Below, piece after piece: positions 21,980 through 32,456 of a stretch of 64,000 nt of DNA. The position numbers were made by a program, and so were the translations under genes. How positions within the stretch are numbered: the stretch's first letter is position 1; the number at the start of each line of letters is the position of its first letter. The notes under the pieces are model-generated. The model was not told the DNA's origin. It saw only the letters and a program-made list of their open reading frames with translations, and did no database searches. This DNA comes from Cryptomeria japonica. Lineage: Eukaryota; Streptophyta; Pinopsida; Cupressales; Cupressaceae. The stretch spans positions 18,602,260 through 18,666,259 of the forward strand of contig NC_081409.1 in the NCBI RefSeq assembly GCF_030272615.1. Reading direction: 5' to 3'.

Positions 21980-23089
21980 TGTTGGTATTATGGAGGAATT
22001 CATCATGTGTTGCATTGGTTTTGTCATTGATGTCGACACTTATCCTTCTGGAGGTCTACATTGCTGATTTGACACTCTAGTTATATTGGTTTGTTGATGC
22101 ACCGACACATTGTGGTCCCGGTATGGATATTGACTTATGCACAGTTACCGGTATATGTTTCACTAACAACTCAAGAAGTTGATGATGACTTGTTATCATT
22201 TGGAGATCATTTGGTTATGTCGAAGACATGGATTGGATGTTTGCATTTGGCATTTTTCATATTGGACTAACTGGGTTCACATAATTGCCTTAACCGACAG
22301 ATAGGTCCAGGTTATGAACCGGTATAGGAAATCATGTTCCAGATCAACACGACACATTTTGGAAATGGTTTATTGATGGGATAATGTGTAAATGTATTGA
22401 AGCCGACATATTGTATTGCACCAAGACTTATTTTGTAATTGATTTAAATGTAATATCTTTTAGTAGCCGACTTAACTGGTAGGTCTTAGGTTTTGTATAA
22501 ATAATTGTAAGATCTTATTTGGAAGAAAGTGTGTGTATGTGAATGTATTCAAGATTATTGTGAAGAGAAGATCCTTGTGCGAATCACACTGATATTATCT
22601 GAAGGTTGAAGGAAAGGTTATGACGGTATTTGGTCCTCATGCGCAAAGCTTAAACCAATACGGAATACGACATTGTAGATGCTAAACTGAAGCAGTACAT
22701 TGATTATTGTATTTAACCATCCAACTGTGTAGTCAGTGAGACTCCTAATTTTGTGATTGGGTAGTGAGCTCTAGGCGGTTGGCCTTTTTGCATCTGCAGA
22801 CCCCATTATTGTATTCATTTACTATCTAGAGTAGTATCATCTGATTGTGGGTAAGGTTTCTCACCGTGGATTTTCCCCTTACAGGGTTTCCACGTTAAAA
22901 TCTATGTGTCATGTGTTGTGGATGTTTTTTTCCTTTCTGTTTCATGCATTAAGTTGTACCGGTATCACTATAACTGTTAATCTGTTTTACCGACACTGGG
23001 TTTCAAGTTAGAATAATTTATTTTGGGTTATAATTTATTGACAACCGATTCACCCCTCCCCTCTCAGTTGCCCTTCCCGGTTCCTAACA
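21980..23089 (+). repeat. Element C 3' LTR
   Basis: This 1110-bp LTR starts TGTTGGTATTATGG and ends CCTAACA, followed by target-duplication copy AACCG. It retains GCCGAC (22466-22471), TATAAATA (22496-22503), a CGTGG/CCACG hairpin (22865-22869 and 22890-22894) and the terminal C-rich hairpin. Confidence 0.92.
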
Positions 23090-23094
23090 AACCG

Positions 23095-23838
23095 GTTGGT
23101 ACTCCTATGGTTACAAGTGAGAAATTGACAAAGAAAGTTGTATTAGCTCCGGTAAATCCTACAAGGTACAAATCTATGATTGGAGGTTTGTTATATTTGA
23201 CTCAGACTATACTGGATATAATGAATGTTGTTTGTATTGTATCAAGATATCATAGTGATCCTAAAGAGAATCATGAGAGTGCAATGAAAATGATTTTTAG
23301 ATACTTACAAGGAACAACTAAGTATAGTTTATGGTATCCTAAAGATGATGACTTTACACTATGTGCATATATAGATGCAGATTGGGTTGGAGATATAGAT
23401 GACTGGAAAAACATATCCAGTGGAGATTTCTTTCTTGGAAAGAAACTTGTTTAATGGATCAACAAGAAATAGTCATGTACTTCTTTATCTACTGCTAAAG
23501 TTGAGTATGTTGTTGCAACTACTAACTATACACAAATTCTATGGATGAAGCAAATGTTGAAGGACATAAGGGTAGATTGTAATGAACTAGTAGTTATTCA
23601 TTGTGACAACTGTGCTACTATTGACATATCAAAGAATCCAGTATTTCATTCAAAGAGAAAACACATATCAATCAAGTATAAATTTTTTAAGGAAAAGGTG
23701 GAAGCAAATGAAGTCAGATTGGTTTATGTGAACACTAAAGAGAAAATTGTAGACATCTTCACTAAAATTTTTCCCAGGGAATCATTTGAGTACTTTAGAG
23801 ATAGATTGGGGGTCTCTACCTCTCCGATAGAGACTTAA
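23095..23838 (+). pseudogene. pol: Element B reverse transcriptase-RNase H, C-terminal part
   Basis: Reading resumes after C with GTPMVTSEKL, continuing SKP at 16438. It contains [18 protein letters not shown] (about 23152), the RNase H region AYIDADWVGDIDDW (about 23367), FFLGKKLV followed by a stop (23454), and the end block IHCDNCATIDISKNPVFHSK (about 23596). It closes at TAA 23836-23838. Three stops near 23454-23475 disrupt RNase H. Confidence 0.9.
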
Positions 23839-24218
23839 GTGATGTTGATTGGCATCAGTCTGGTATGCATTTATTAGAGCTATTAATCATTCTGGATTGA
23901 TGTGATGATGCTACTACTCTGAGGGAGTAGTCAGTTGTGTGGTTCAGAGGATCTATGGTTTTTCTTTGATGTTTATGTCAGATTTCTGGCATTGATGTCA
24001 AAGGAAGAGAGATATACATGTGAAAAACAGAGCTAAACAGAGATACCAGATGCAGGGGGAGTTTGGTCTATGGTTTGGTTAATTGGTTCAGAACTTCATT
24101 GATACATCATTTGTGGGAGATTGTTGAGTGTCTTCCATTAGGGGAGACTTGTTTGGAATTTCTTGGCACTTGGATGTTTTTCACAACTAGTGTTGCCATC
24201 AATGCCAAAGGGGGAGAT
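23839..24218 (+). other. Element B 3' untranslated region and polypurine tract
   Basis: No coding is seen. Purine tracts occur at about 24005 and 24056. A pseudo-junction, GGGAGATTGTTGAG, lies at about 24115, and the true tract AAAGGGGGAGAT (24207-24218) abuts the LTR. TTGCCATCAATG precedes it, as in C and H. Confidence 0.75.
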
Positions 24219-24397
24219 TGTTGGCAATTTGGAGGAATTGATTATGTGTTGCATTGATGTTTGTCATTGATGTCAACACTAGCTTGTTTGATTATCTACT
24301 GGGTTCTGGTAGATTGGTTGAATTATGATTTTGATCAAGAGATTGTTCTCTGATTTGTTCTGATTGGTGGAATTGGTTTGGTTTAGTCTTTCATGTG

Positions 24398-25712
24398 TGA
24401 TGTAGAAACAAGAAAACACAAACTTGATCCAGGTATCAAATTTGCCAACTTGTTGTCCCTTTGGATAGACCTATACACAGAGGTCTATAAATTTTTAACC
24501 AGATTAAAAAACCTCAATCCCTTTGGTCAAACCGTGAATAAATTTCTTACAAACAACATATCCCAAATTTATCCAAATCCAATGGTTAGATTAAATGTGA
24601 TGGTCTTTTCACCGAGACCCATTTCTGTTGTCCCCAAATAAGACATGTGCATGCCTAGTCCCTCTAGGGCATCAAATATCTTTCACAAAAAAAAACCAAA
24701 TGATTCCAAACTAATAGAATATGAAATATTTATGGATCTAGTTTCATAATATGTAAGCCATTAAATTTTCAAATGGTTAAATAATTAGATAATCACAAAC
24801 CCTTGTCTGCAACTCCATTGAAGATAGTTTAAAAACAGTTTTCACCAAAATCTTCATAACTTACACAAATGTGCATAAAAATGACTCAGACAAAAATGAA
24901 ATGAAAGGTGATTCATATATCTTTCCAATGAATCTATTTTTAAGTCATAATTCTTCCCAATGAGTCCATACCAAATGCTGCAACATGACTATTCTCAGGA
25001 AATCTCAAATCTGCAAACAACCACTTTCACCGAAACTTTCATAACTTATTCATTTATTCATTAAAATGCACCAAACCAAAAGAATGAGAAAGAGGATTCA
25101 TTCCACTATCTAACCATTATAAATATACAGGGTTTCTAGGCCATACATGGTCATACAAGGCCTGGAAACAACAAATTAACACAAAAACACCAATCAAAAT
25201 GCAAGTTTTAAACACACCAATTTGTTCCAAAACTTTATCCTCCTTCTCTGTTCTTCCAATAATGATTTGGTTCGACCAATACAACATATTTATAGACTCT
25301 TTGGTAGTTATAAACCATCCAACTACCTTTATGACCCTTCATCTTCCCTTTTACAACTTTATGTGCAATTTTTGCACTTTTACATTTTTGCAAATGTTAC
25401 ACTTTTGCAATTTTCTTGCAACTTTGACACTTTTTCCTAACGAATCCCCAAATTGTAAAAACTCTTATAGACTATTTGAGATATTTTACATTGATTTTAC
25501 CCTTCCATGGGTTATTTCAACAATCTTGACCTTATAGACCAAACTGGGACCTAAAGAACAACTTTTAACAACTTTATGCAAATAATTACAATAATTGATC
25601 TTGTCTTTACAAATGGATTCATCATGAATCAATACAACATAAAAATGATCAAAATAACTTAAAACATCACTTTTCTCCTGGTGACCTCATGTTCTTGGGT
25701 GCTCCTGCACCA
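24398..25712 (+). mobile_element. Solo LTR D
   Basis: A 1315-bp segment starts TGATGTAGAAAC and ends CTCCTGCACCA. It is flanked by a perfect 5-bp duplication ATGTG (24393-24397 and 25713-25717), and the B 5' LTR lacks it. TG...CA ends, the absence of coding and the duplication identify a solo LTR. It is unlike the Copia LTRs here. Two diverged ~100-bp segments (about 24836 and 25020, both with CACC.AAA.CTTTCATAACTT-like text) and a TTTTGCA-rich stretch (25345-25435) lie inside. The family is not recognised; gypsy is possible. Confidence 0.88.
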
Positions 25713-26219
25713 ATGTGGCTCAGGTGCGTTTCACATTCAGTTGGTTTAGGATTTGGTGATCATGAAGCTATCATTTGTTCTTGTAAAATTTTTTTGTTAC
25801 TGGTAAGGGTTTTACCGACAGAGCTTTGTTGAAGATCTTTTGATGGATTTGATAAGTGGTGTTGGTGTGGCTTCTAGAAGGTTCTTAGGATGCTGATGGT
25901 TATCATGTTTGTGTTCCATTTGATTGGTGGTGTTGAATTTGTATTATGGCGACCTATTTTAGGACAGGTACTATTCTGTTAGGTTATGGACCGGTTTATG
26001 TAACGTGTTGGTGGATGCTCCCGATGCGTTACCAATTGGATTTATTGATTGGTTGATGTTGTTTCGCCCTCAGGATGACTTGGGTTATCATTGGTTTGTG
26101 GGTTTATGTAATGGATTTATTGTATTATCTTTTAGGTGGCTGGTCTAATTTTTTAGGTCTTGGGTTTGTATATATATGATGCAAGATCTCTTTGTAGATC
26201 ATAGGATGTATAATGGGTT

Positions 26220-27452
26220 TGTTGGCATTTGATCATTTGATCTGAACCAGTAAATGTTTGTTTGCTTGATGCAACTGGTACATATTTGATTTTTAAAGAG
26301 ACTAGATTGTTGTATGATGACTATGTTGTATGTTGTCATTGATGACAACTATCTTTCTATAGTCATCTAAGTCCTACAGTTCAACCGGTAAGAAAAAAGT
26401 TTTTATCTGAACTGATAATTAGGACTTTAATTGGTAAAAGATAGACAAAAGAATATTTTGATAACTAGTACATGAAATTCATTAAGAATGGGATGATGTG
26501 CTTTTGCAGCAGCAATGAAGACTAGTAGATGAAGTTATGTTTGTGACCGCATGTGCAGATTCAATCAAGTGAATGATATTTTCTTGACAGAGCAGATTAG
26601 TTGATGAAGACTTAACCGGTAGTGATGAAAATCACTAAGATCGGTAAACTGACACAAAATTTGATTTGTTATGTTGGTGGCCGACATAAGGCACTCAATG
26701 TAAGTTTGTCTAGATTCATTGAACCTAGGAAATTGTTCCAAGGTTCTAGTTGACCTAATGATGTTTTTAAGATGTGTGATGAGGTAGGAAGTTAGTTATG
26801 AGTATGATCTTGAATGTGTGAGAAAGCATTATCGAATTTTGTATTTTTGATTGTGCGATGATCAGAGGCATTCTGAGATGAAGTATATGTGATGTTGTAA
26901 TGTTTTGAAGTGGATCTTATTAAACACTGATGGTGTTATACTGAGATCACTTGAACTTGTTGTCTCCCTAATAGTTGCACCAAAAAAATCCTTTCACAAG
27001 GTCACTCCTGACAAGGTGCAGTCAGATCCTAACATGTCTGATCATTAAATCCTCTAACCAGGTGACACATTAGCTTGTGTTTGCAAATCCCAGTAATGTG
27101 GGTAGCTCCTAACAGGGCTGGTCCTCATAGGCCTTATTGTATAGCTCTTAACCAAGATAAGACACTCCTAACAGGGTGTGCCCCTAACCAGGTATTGTAG
27201 ACCTTAACCGGCTAGATCTACTGCAGATAGTGGATCTTTGTGGGTACTAACTCCCACCGTGGTTTTTCCCATTTTGGGTTTCCACGTATAGCCTCTTGTG
27301 TTATGCGGTTTATACTTTATGTAGTGAATGCATACTTGGTGTTATTTCTTATATGCTTATTGAGTTTCAAGTTCCTAAAGTTGATAATTAGATTTGTATT
27401 GTTTTTACTTGCACTGATTCACCCCCCCTCTCAGCGCCTTATAAGTTTGTCA
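26220..27452 (+). mobile_element. Solo LTR E (Copia type)
   Basis: A 1233-bp segment starts TGTTGGCATTTGATC and ends AGTTTGTCA. It is flanked by perfect GGGTT duplications (26215-26219 and 27453-27457) and is absent from the B 5' LTR. It shares the Copia LTR modules of the window: hairpin CGTGG/CCACG (27258-27262 and 27282-27286) and the terminal C-rich hairpin GCACTGA/TCAGCGC (27411-27437). It also has a perfect 18-bp palindrome, GTTGTCATTGATGACAAC, at 26332-26349. Confidence 0.9.
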
Positions 27453-28046
27453 GGGTTATGAGATTATTTGTGTGCGAATAAAGTTGTAATAATATGCAGA
27501 GGTTTTGGTTGATCATAGGTGATCGAATTGGGTTTGTGTAAGAGGTTTAAGACCTCTGGTATTGAGCTTAACCAGAAATGTACTCAGGCATATGAGATTC
27601 TATTCTTGCAATTCATTCTTTTTTCCGGATTGTAGTCTGGAGATATTTTGTAGTCAGTGAGGCTTTTGTGATGAGTAGTGCGCTCTAGGTAGTGTACCTT
27701 CTTGCATGTGTAGAACCTTATTGTTATCACATACTTGCTGCAGAAGTATCATTTCATTATGGGTAGGGTTTCCCACCGTGGTTTTTCCCTTTACTAAGTT
27801 TTTCATGTACAAATATTGGTGTTATGTGTGTGGATGCATGGTATTTGGATTATGATTTATGTTTGTGCTTTTGATATGTCTGCTATTTTGGTATTTGGTT
27901 TATGCATTCCAGTAAAAGGTTTTGTGTGCTTAAAGTTTCATAATTTGTTGACAACTCATTCACCCCCACTCTCAGTTGTTTACAGATTATCCTAACACAA
28001 ACACTCTTTCCGATTTATTTGTTTTCTTTTCCTCACCTCCTTCCAA

Positions 28047-30318
28047 TCATCTCAATAAGTTCTCTTGATCTTGAGGGTTCATAACCATCCTATCATCCTG
28101 CTCCTCAAGTTCATCTGGTTCATTCTCCTCTACCATCTGTACCTGTACCTCTACAGGTTGCACTTGGATAACAAGTTCCTCTCGAGCCTTCGACAATTCT
28201 TCAATTTTTACAATAGAGGGATTTTTTTTTGTTTCTTCTCATCCTTCTTTTTCTTTGCCACTACTGTTATAGGCTCGTCATCTTGATCTAAATCTGATTC
28301 AACATTATGTATGATAACTTGTTCTTGTGTTGGTACCGAACTATGTGTTGATGTTTGTGCGAGAGGAGGAGGTTGTGTTTCAGTTGTTTCAACTTGTGAG
28401 GTGTCTTCTCCTGACATGATCCTGATGGTTGGAACGATGGGATGGATTGAAGCTCGAGGAATAGCTTGCAACCCTATAGTTATCCCATGTTTAGCAACAA
28501 TCTTCAATAATTGGGATTCCCTCATCTTAGCATTCGGGTGCCTTTTAAGTTCTTGGTTATCTATTTCTTGTGAAACTTCCTCCAGATTAGTAGAAGTATT
28601 CTTCCAAGAGTTTGATATCATCCTTCTACTATACTCTTTATGAAATTTAGTTTGGGGATTATCCATAGCCTTACCTTTCTTTTTCTCTCCAGTAGCACTT
28701 GGCCAGATCTTCAAACTAAACCATTGCATTGGTCTTTCCACTACCTTCTCACTGACCAAATTAATATCAACCACTTCTTGATCCGAACACCTAATAGGAG
28801 TTAGTGGTCTCTTATTTATTCTTGTCTCCTTAAATAAAAGATCAAGCAACTCTCCATCATCCCTTAAGTCCTTAGGGATATTTGTTTCTATCTGGAAATC
28901 CCTTATTTTTGGCACAGTTAATCTATGATACCTTTTCTACCTTTCTTCAAAGTTGTCCTACAAATTAACCCAAAAATCATCTAATGCCGACTTGTGACCT
29001 AGATAAGAGATTGACATCATTAATTTTAATTTTCTCATTAGATCATACCCATCTTTTGCATAGTTAAACCCTTTTAAACTCAAGTCCTAGAGTTCTTGTT
29101 TTGCCACATTATATGCTTGAATATTTTGACATGTATAGTACTCTAGAGAGATAGGAAAGGTGAACCCAGTCTTATGTTTCAGGGTCAGTAATGCCTGCAA
29201 TCCTATAATCTGTTTGGTATACTCAAGTATTACAATTCTATTACTACAAAATTTGGGAAGAAGGAATGGGTTCCCAGTAAATCCACTTACCCTTAGGTAA
29301 GTAGAGTGTTGGTTTTGTAGGAAACAACATCCCCATTCACTAACCATCTTTATAGCCTCCTGTGAAAGTTTGAAACCTATATCACCCACCAGTTTAATAA
29401 TAACTACATATATAAAAGCATTATTTATTCTCTTGAAGTGAAACTTATCTTGGGTGATAGGCAATTGTGTATAGTATTCCCAAACCCTTTTCTGTCTTGG
29501 GTCTTCTCCTAGCTTGCCTTCAGCCTTTAACCCTAGAAATTTTCTCTCTCAAGTCACCACCCATATGATATAAGAAGTCATGAAGTACTTCTTCATTTGT
29601 AAGACTATGTCAAGCTGATTATGGGTGTTGTTTGACACAATCTATGCCTAGTCAAAGTACTCCTTACCAATCAGGATTGTGTGCATATAATGAAACATCC
29701 ATGAATAAAAATGTCTGCAGTCAGGTTTTCCAAATGCATAGCTTAACATATTGATTATATCTTGAGGAGGTTCTTTAAAGTCATCCCTTAGGACATTAGA
29801 TGCCTTCAATCCTATCTTACTAATTTTCTCTAGCCATGCCTCATTGATATGGAGTTTGTAATTGGAGGCACTCTTCCTGAACATAGTAGTTGCCTCTTCC
29901 TTAGTTGTCAAAAGTATATTTTCCATGTCTCGGATCTCGAATGTCATGCCAATCATTTTAGGAAACAGATCCACTATCAGATTCCCATTTGCATCAACAC
30001 ATCTCCTAGTCTTTGAGGTATAATGGTGAGCAATTGTAAGTATCAACTCGGGAGATTGCATAGCCTAAGGAAAGATGGTTGCTTCCACCAATCTTGATCT
30101 TTTTATCCTTCTATATGGTGCGTCTAGATCCATCTCTACAACTTGCTTCTTTATGTCATCAAGTTCTATGTGATCGATCTCTATTTTAGTCACCCATTGT
30201 ATTATTTTTCCAATTTGGACACCAGTGTTTGTCCCTGATACTGATACTTGATTGTAGCTGGTCTGTTTTCTAAATTAACTTTCTCTTTGGTCTTCTTCCT
30301 GCTTGAGGGTGCTTCCAT
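28047..30318 (-). pseudogene. Unrecognised G reading frame, copy 1 (about 750 residues)
   Basis: I do not recognise this protein. Read right to left it starts with a basic stretch (RKKTKEK), then YQYQGQTLVSKLEK, and after frame breaks a central part (ILTIAHHYTSKTRRCVDANG, about 30040; MLSYAFGKPDCRHFYSWMFH, about 29735; LSQEAIKMVSEWGCCFLQNQ). From 28915 it is open for 235 codons with a lysine-rich stretch near the end. A slip in an A run (about 28225) leads into a frame with an acidic tail that stops at 28047-28049. No transmembrane segment or catalytic motif is evident. It may be the gene of an undescribed element or a host gene family. Confidence 0.55.
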
Positions 30319-30705
30319 AAATCCTCTTTATTCTGCCAAAAAAATAAATAATTAGTTTACATATCACATTGGCAAAACAAAACAAACCTCAGAACTCCTG
30401 GGGTGTAAAACAAGCATCAAAAGGCAACTCTGGGATTTCGAGATCCCGAGGTGTAAAGGGCACTAAAATAGTTGACTTCAAAACTCTAGGGTTCCGGGGT
30501 CGTGAAGAGGTTAAAACTCATGGCACAAAAAGTTTTGAGATCTCAAGGTCCTGGAGTGGTTCAAAAGCTCCAGCATGAAGGGTTTAGGGATCCCAAGGTT
30601 CCAAGGTCCCAAAGTGGTTAAAACTTCATATTCAAAACAAACTTCAGGATTATGAGGATCTGAGATTTCAAAATGGGTAAAACTTGGGCAAAAATGGGAA
30701 CTTCA
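30319..30705 (-). repeat. G leader, copy 1, degenerate GGTTCC/GGATCC repeats
   Basis: There is no coding. On the + strand the text repeats short blocks such as GGGATTTCGAGATCCCGAGG, GGGTTCCGGGGTC and GGGATCCCAAGGTTCC, separated by AAAACT-type spacers. The block lies upstream of the G start on the - strand and recurs at 33559-33945, and again beyond element F at 37461 onward. Confidence 0.6.
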
Positions 30706-31287
30706 TGTTAGGACCCTGAGGCAACTGAGAGGGGGGGGGAGGGGGTGAATCAGTTGTCTATTAATTTCAACCCAAATATAACTTAATCAAAGTTGATACT
30801 TAATACTGGTAAACCAAACTTAATGTTGGTTAACAAATTAACAGTTAACATCAATACCGGTGAAACTTAATGCATGAAATAGAAACATAAACAACATCCA
30901 GAACACATAACACAAAGATTTGTACGTGGAAACCCCGTAAGGGGAAAAACCATGGTGGGAAACCTTACCCACAATCAGATGATACTACTGCAGATAATAT
31001 GTGTATACATATTGGGTCTACACATGGTAGATTTGCTTATGATATCATGCTTCTAGCTACATCCAGAATAGTTATGTTCTTCCTTTCCACAACCCCATTT
31101 TGCTGAGGTGTCCGGGGTGCTGATAGTTATCTTCTAAATCCATTCACTTCACAAAATGTATTTAACTCCTTAGATTTAAATTCACCTCCTTGATCTGATC
31201 TTAAACATTTGATTTTCTTACCGGTTTCATTCTCTACAAGTGCTTTGAACAATTTGAATTTCCCAAAAGCTTGTGATTTCTCAATGT
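30706..31287 (-). mobile_element. Duplicated end of element F (LTR remnant plus integrase fragment)
   Basis: This matches 33946-34528. On the - strand it is integrase (about 31287 to 31026) fused at CATGTG to the 3' part of the F LTR, ending CCTAACA at 30706. The same fusion point occurs in both copies, so the fusion predates the duplication. At 31288 homology stops abruptly in AT-rich DNA. Confidence 0.85.
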
Positions 31288-32456
31288 TAATAGACTAGAT
31301 TATAAATGTAAGCATCAATATTTAATAAACTAACTTTACTTTAGATTATTAATAACAAAGTTAATAGACTACATTATATTATTTTATTGTGAAGATATAT
31401 ATCTTTAATATACTAACACTGAAGATAGAGTAATATCATAAGTATTAGTCATGATAAAACTATTAACCATATTTAATATCATATTATATCTTAATTTATT
31501 ATGAGATTATTAAATATAAAGTGTTCAAATAGATTAAGATTAAATTACTATAACTATAATCATAATTATTAAATAATATAAAGTTAATCTATTTAAAGTT
31601 ATCAAAATTAGTTATTAATTAAAAATAATATGTTATTAATTTAATATTTAATATGTTAGTGATATTAATACTTAGTACTTATAATCACAGCTATCCTTTA
31701 TCTCTAGTCTAATAATATTCTATTAATAGTTATAATATTATTTATTTTTACACAAATAATAGAAGTCATTACAAATATTATCAAATAGTTATATAGTCTA
31801 ATATAACTAAAATATTGTTACTATATTTAAAAATAACTATTGTAACATAAGTTATATGACATTAATAACTTTACCTCAACAGACTAGTATATTATAATTT
31901 AATAACATTATTATAGTTAGTATATTAATAGTCAAGATAATTTAACTAGGATAATGACACATTAATTATACTAATATAACTAAGATTAAAGAGATATCAT
32001 ATTAACTATTGTATAATAGTTAATGATTAGTTTATATTAGATATATTTACACTCATAGAAATAGTATTTTAATTATATTAGTTTAACATCTTATTCTGAT
32101 GTTATAATGCATTAATATCTCTATTATGTTCTTTTCTTTAGGGTTTTGGATTAATTTTGATAATGTTTCTAATAATCTTGTCATAGACAGATGTTCGGGG
32201 AAAGGCACCTGCAAACACCTCACCATTTGCGAATCAATAATAATAATATAGGTTCACTCCACCATTGTTCCATCAGGTTGATGATGTTGTCATATGTTGA
32301 GAGTACTATGATTTTGACTCATTTTAAAACCCCTTCTTCTAGGAATAAGGCTCTAATGAATTACACTTATCCATCTCCTAAGATTTATTGTGTGCAAGAA
32401 AAGTATGACTTAGTGGCCTATTAAACTTATAACATTTAACTTAATAATAATTTCAA
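31288..32456. other. AT-rich segment between duplicated blocks
   Basis: These roughly 1.17 kb are very AT-rich, with many TTAATA/TATTAA-type words to about 32110, then a slightly more balanced stretch to 32456. A 77-codon frame at 32191-32424 has no recognisable similarity. There are no clear TG/CA ends, target duplication or terminal inverted repeats. It could be filler DNA or part of an unrecognised element. Confidence 0.5.

Larger units (their letters stand above)
16439..23089 (+). mobile_element. Copia element C, full length, inside B pol
   Basis: The order is 5' LTR 16439-17446, primer site, gag, protease, integrase, RT-RNase H, polypurine tract and 3' LTR 21980-23089. The ends are TGTTGGTATTATGG and CCTAACA. 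The target duplication AACCA/AACCG differs by one transition at a CpG. All domains are in canonical Copia order. RT-RNase H is open for 403 codons, making C better preserved than its host B. Confidence 0.92.
1..27997 (+). mobile_element. Copia element B, outer host of nest 1
   Basis: This is a Ty1/copia LTR retrotransposon whose parts are scattered by later insertions. They are 5' LTR (1-198 and 12028-12935), primer site, gag, protease-integrase and half of RT (12938-16438), the rest of RT-RNase H (23095-23838), and 3' LTR (24219-27997 including solo LTRs D and E). Base 1 aligns with about 24351 in the 3' LTR, so roughly 130 bp of the 5' LTR lie upstream of the window. The LTR is about 1.22 kb once insertions are removed. 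Its 3' flank CAAAC (27998-28002) would be the target duplication; the matching copy lies outside the window. The flank continues reading frame G, so B inserted into G. All coding parts are broken. Confidence 0.85.
24219..27997 (+). repeat. Element B 3' LTR, interrupted by D and E
   Basis: It starts TGTTGGCAATTTGG and ends CCTAACA, followed by CAAAC. Removing solo LTRs D and E with one copy of each target duplication leaves about 1221 bp. That sequence aligns with the 5' LTR on both sides of array A and carries an empty site for A at about 25864-25868 (GGTGT). The terminal hairpin is degraded (GACAACTCA/TCAGTTGTT). Confidence 0.9.

Noticed and set aside
16439..23089. C as an intact, possibly active element
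   Set aside because: The long RT-RNase H frame is open, but gag has stops, integrase has a deletion and Asp-to-Asn change, and the two LTRs differ by a ~100-bp deletion and many substitutions.
28311..28643. 110-codon + strand frame
   Set aside because: It is the shadow of the 235-codon - strand G frame.
32191..32424. 77-codon frame in the AT-rich spacer
   Set aside because: It is short, of low complexity and without similarity. Chance is the better explanation.
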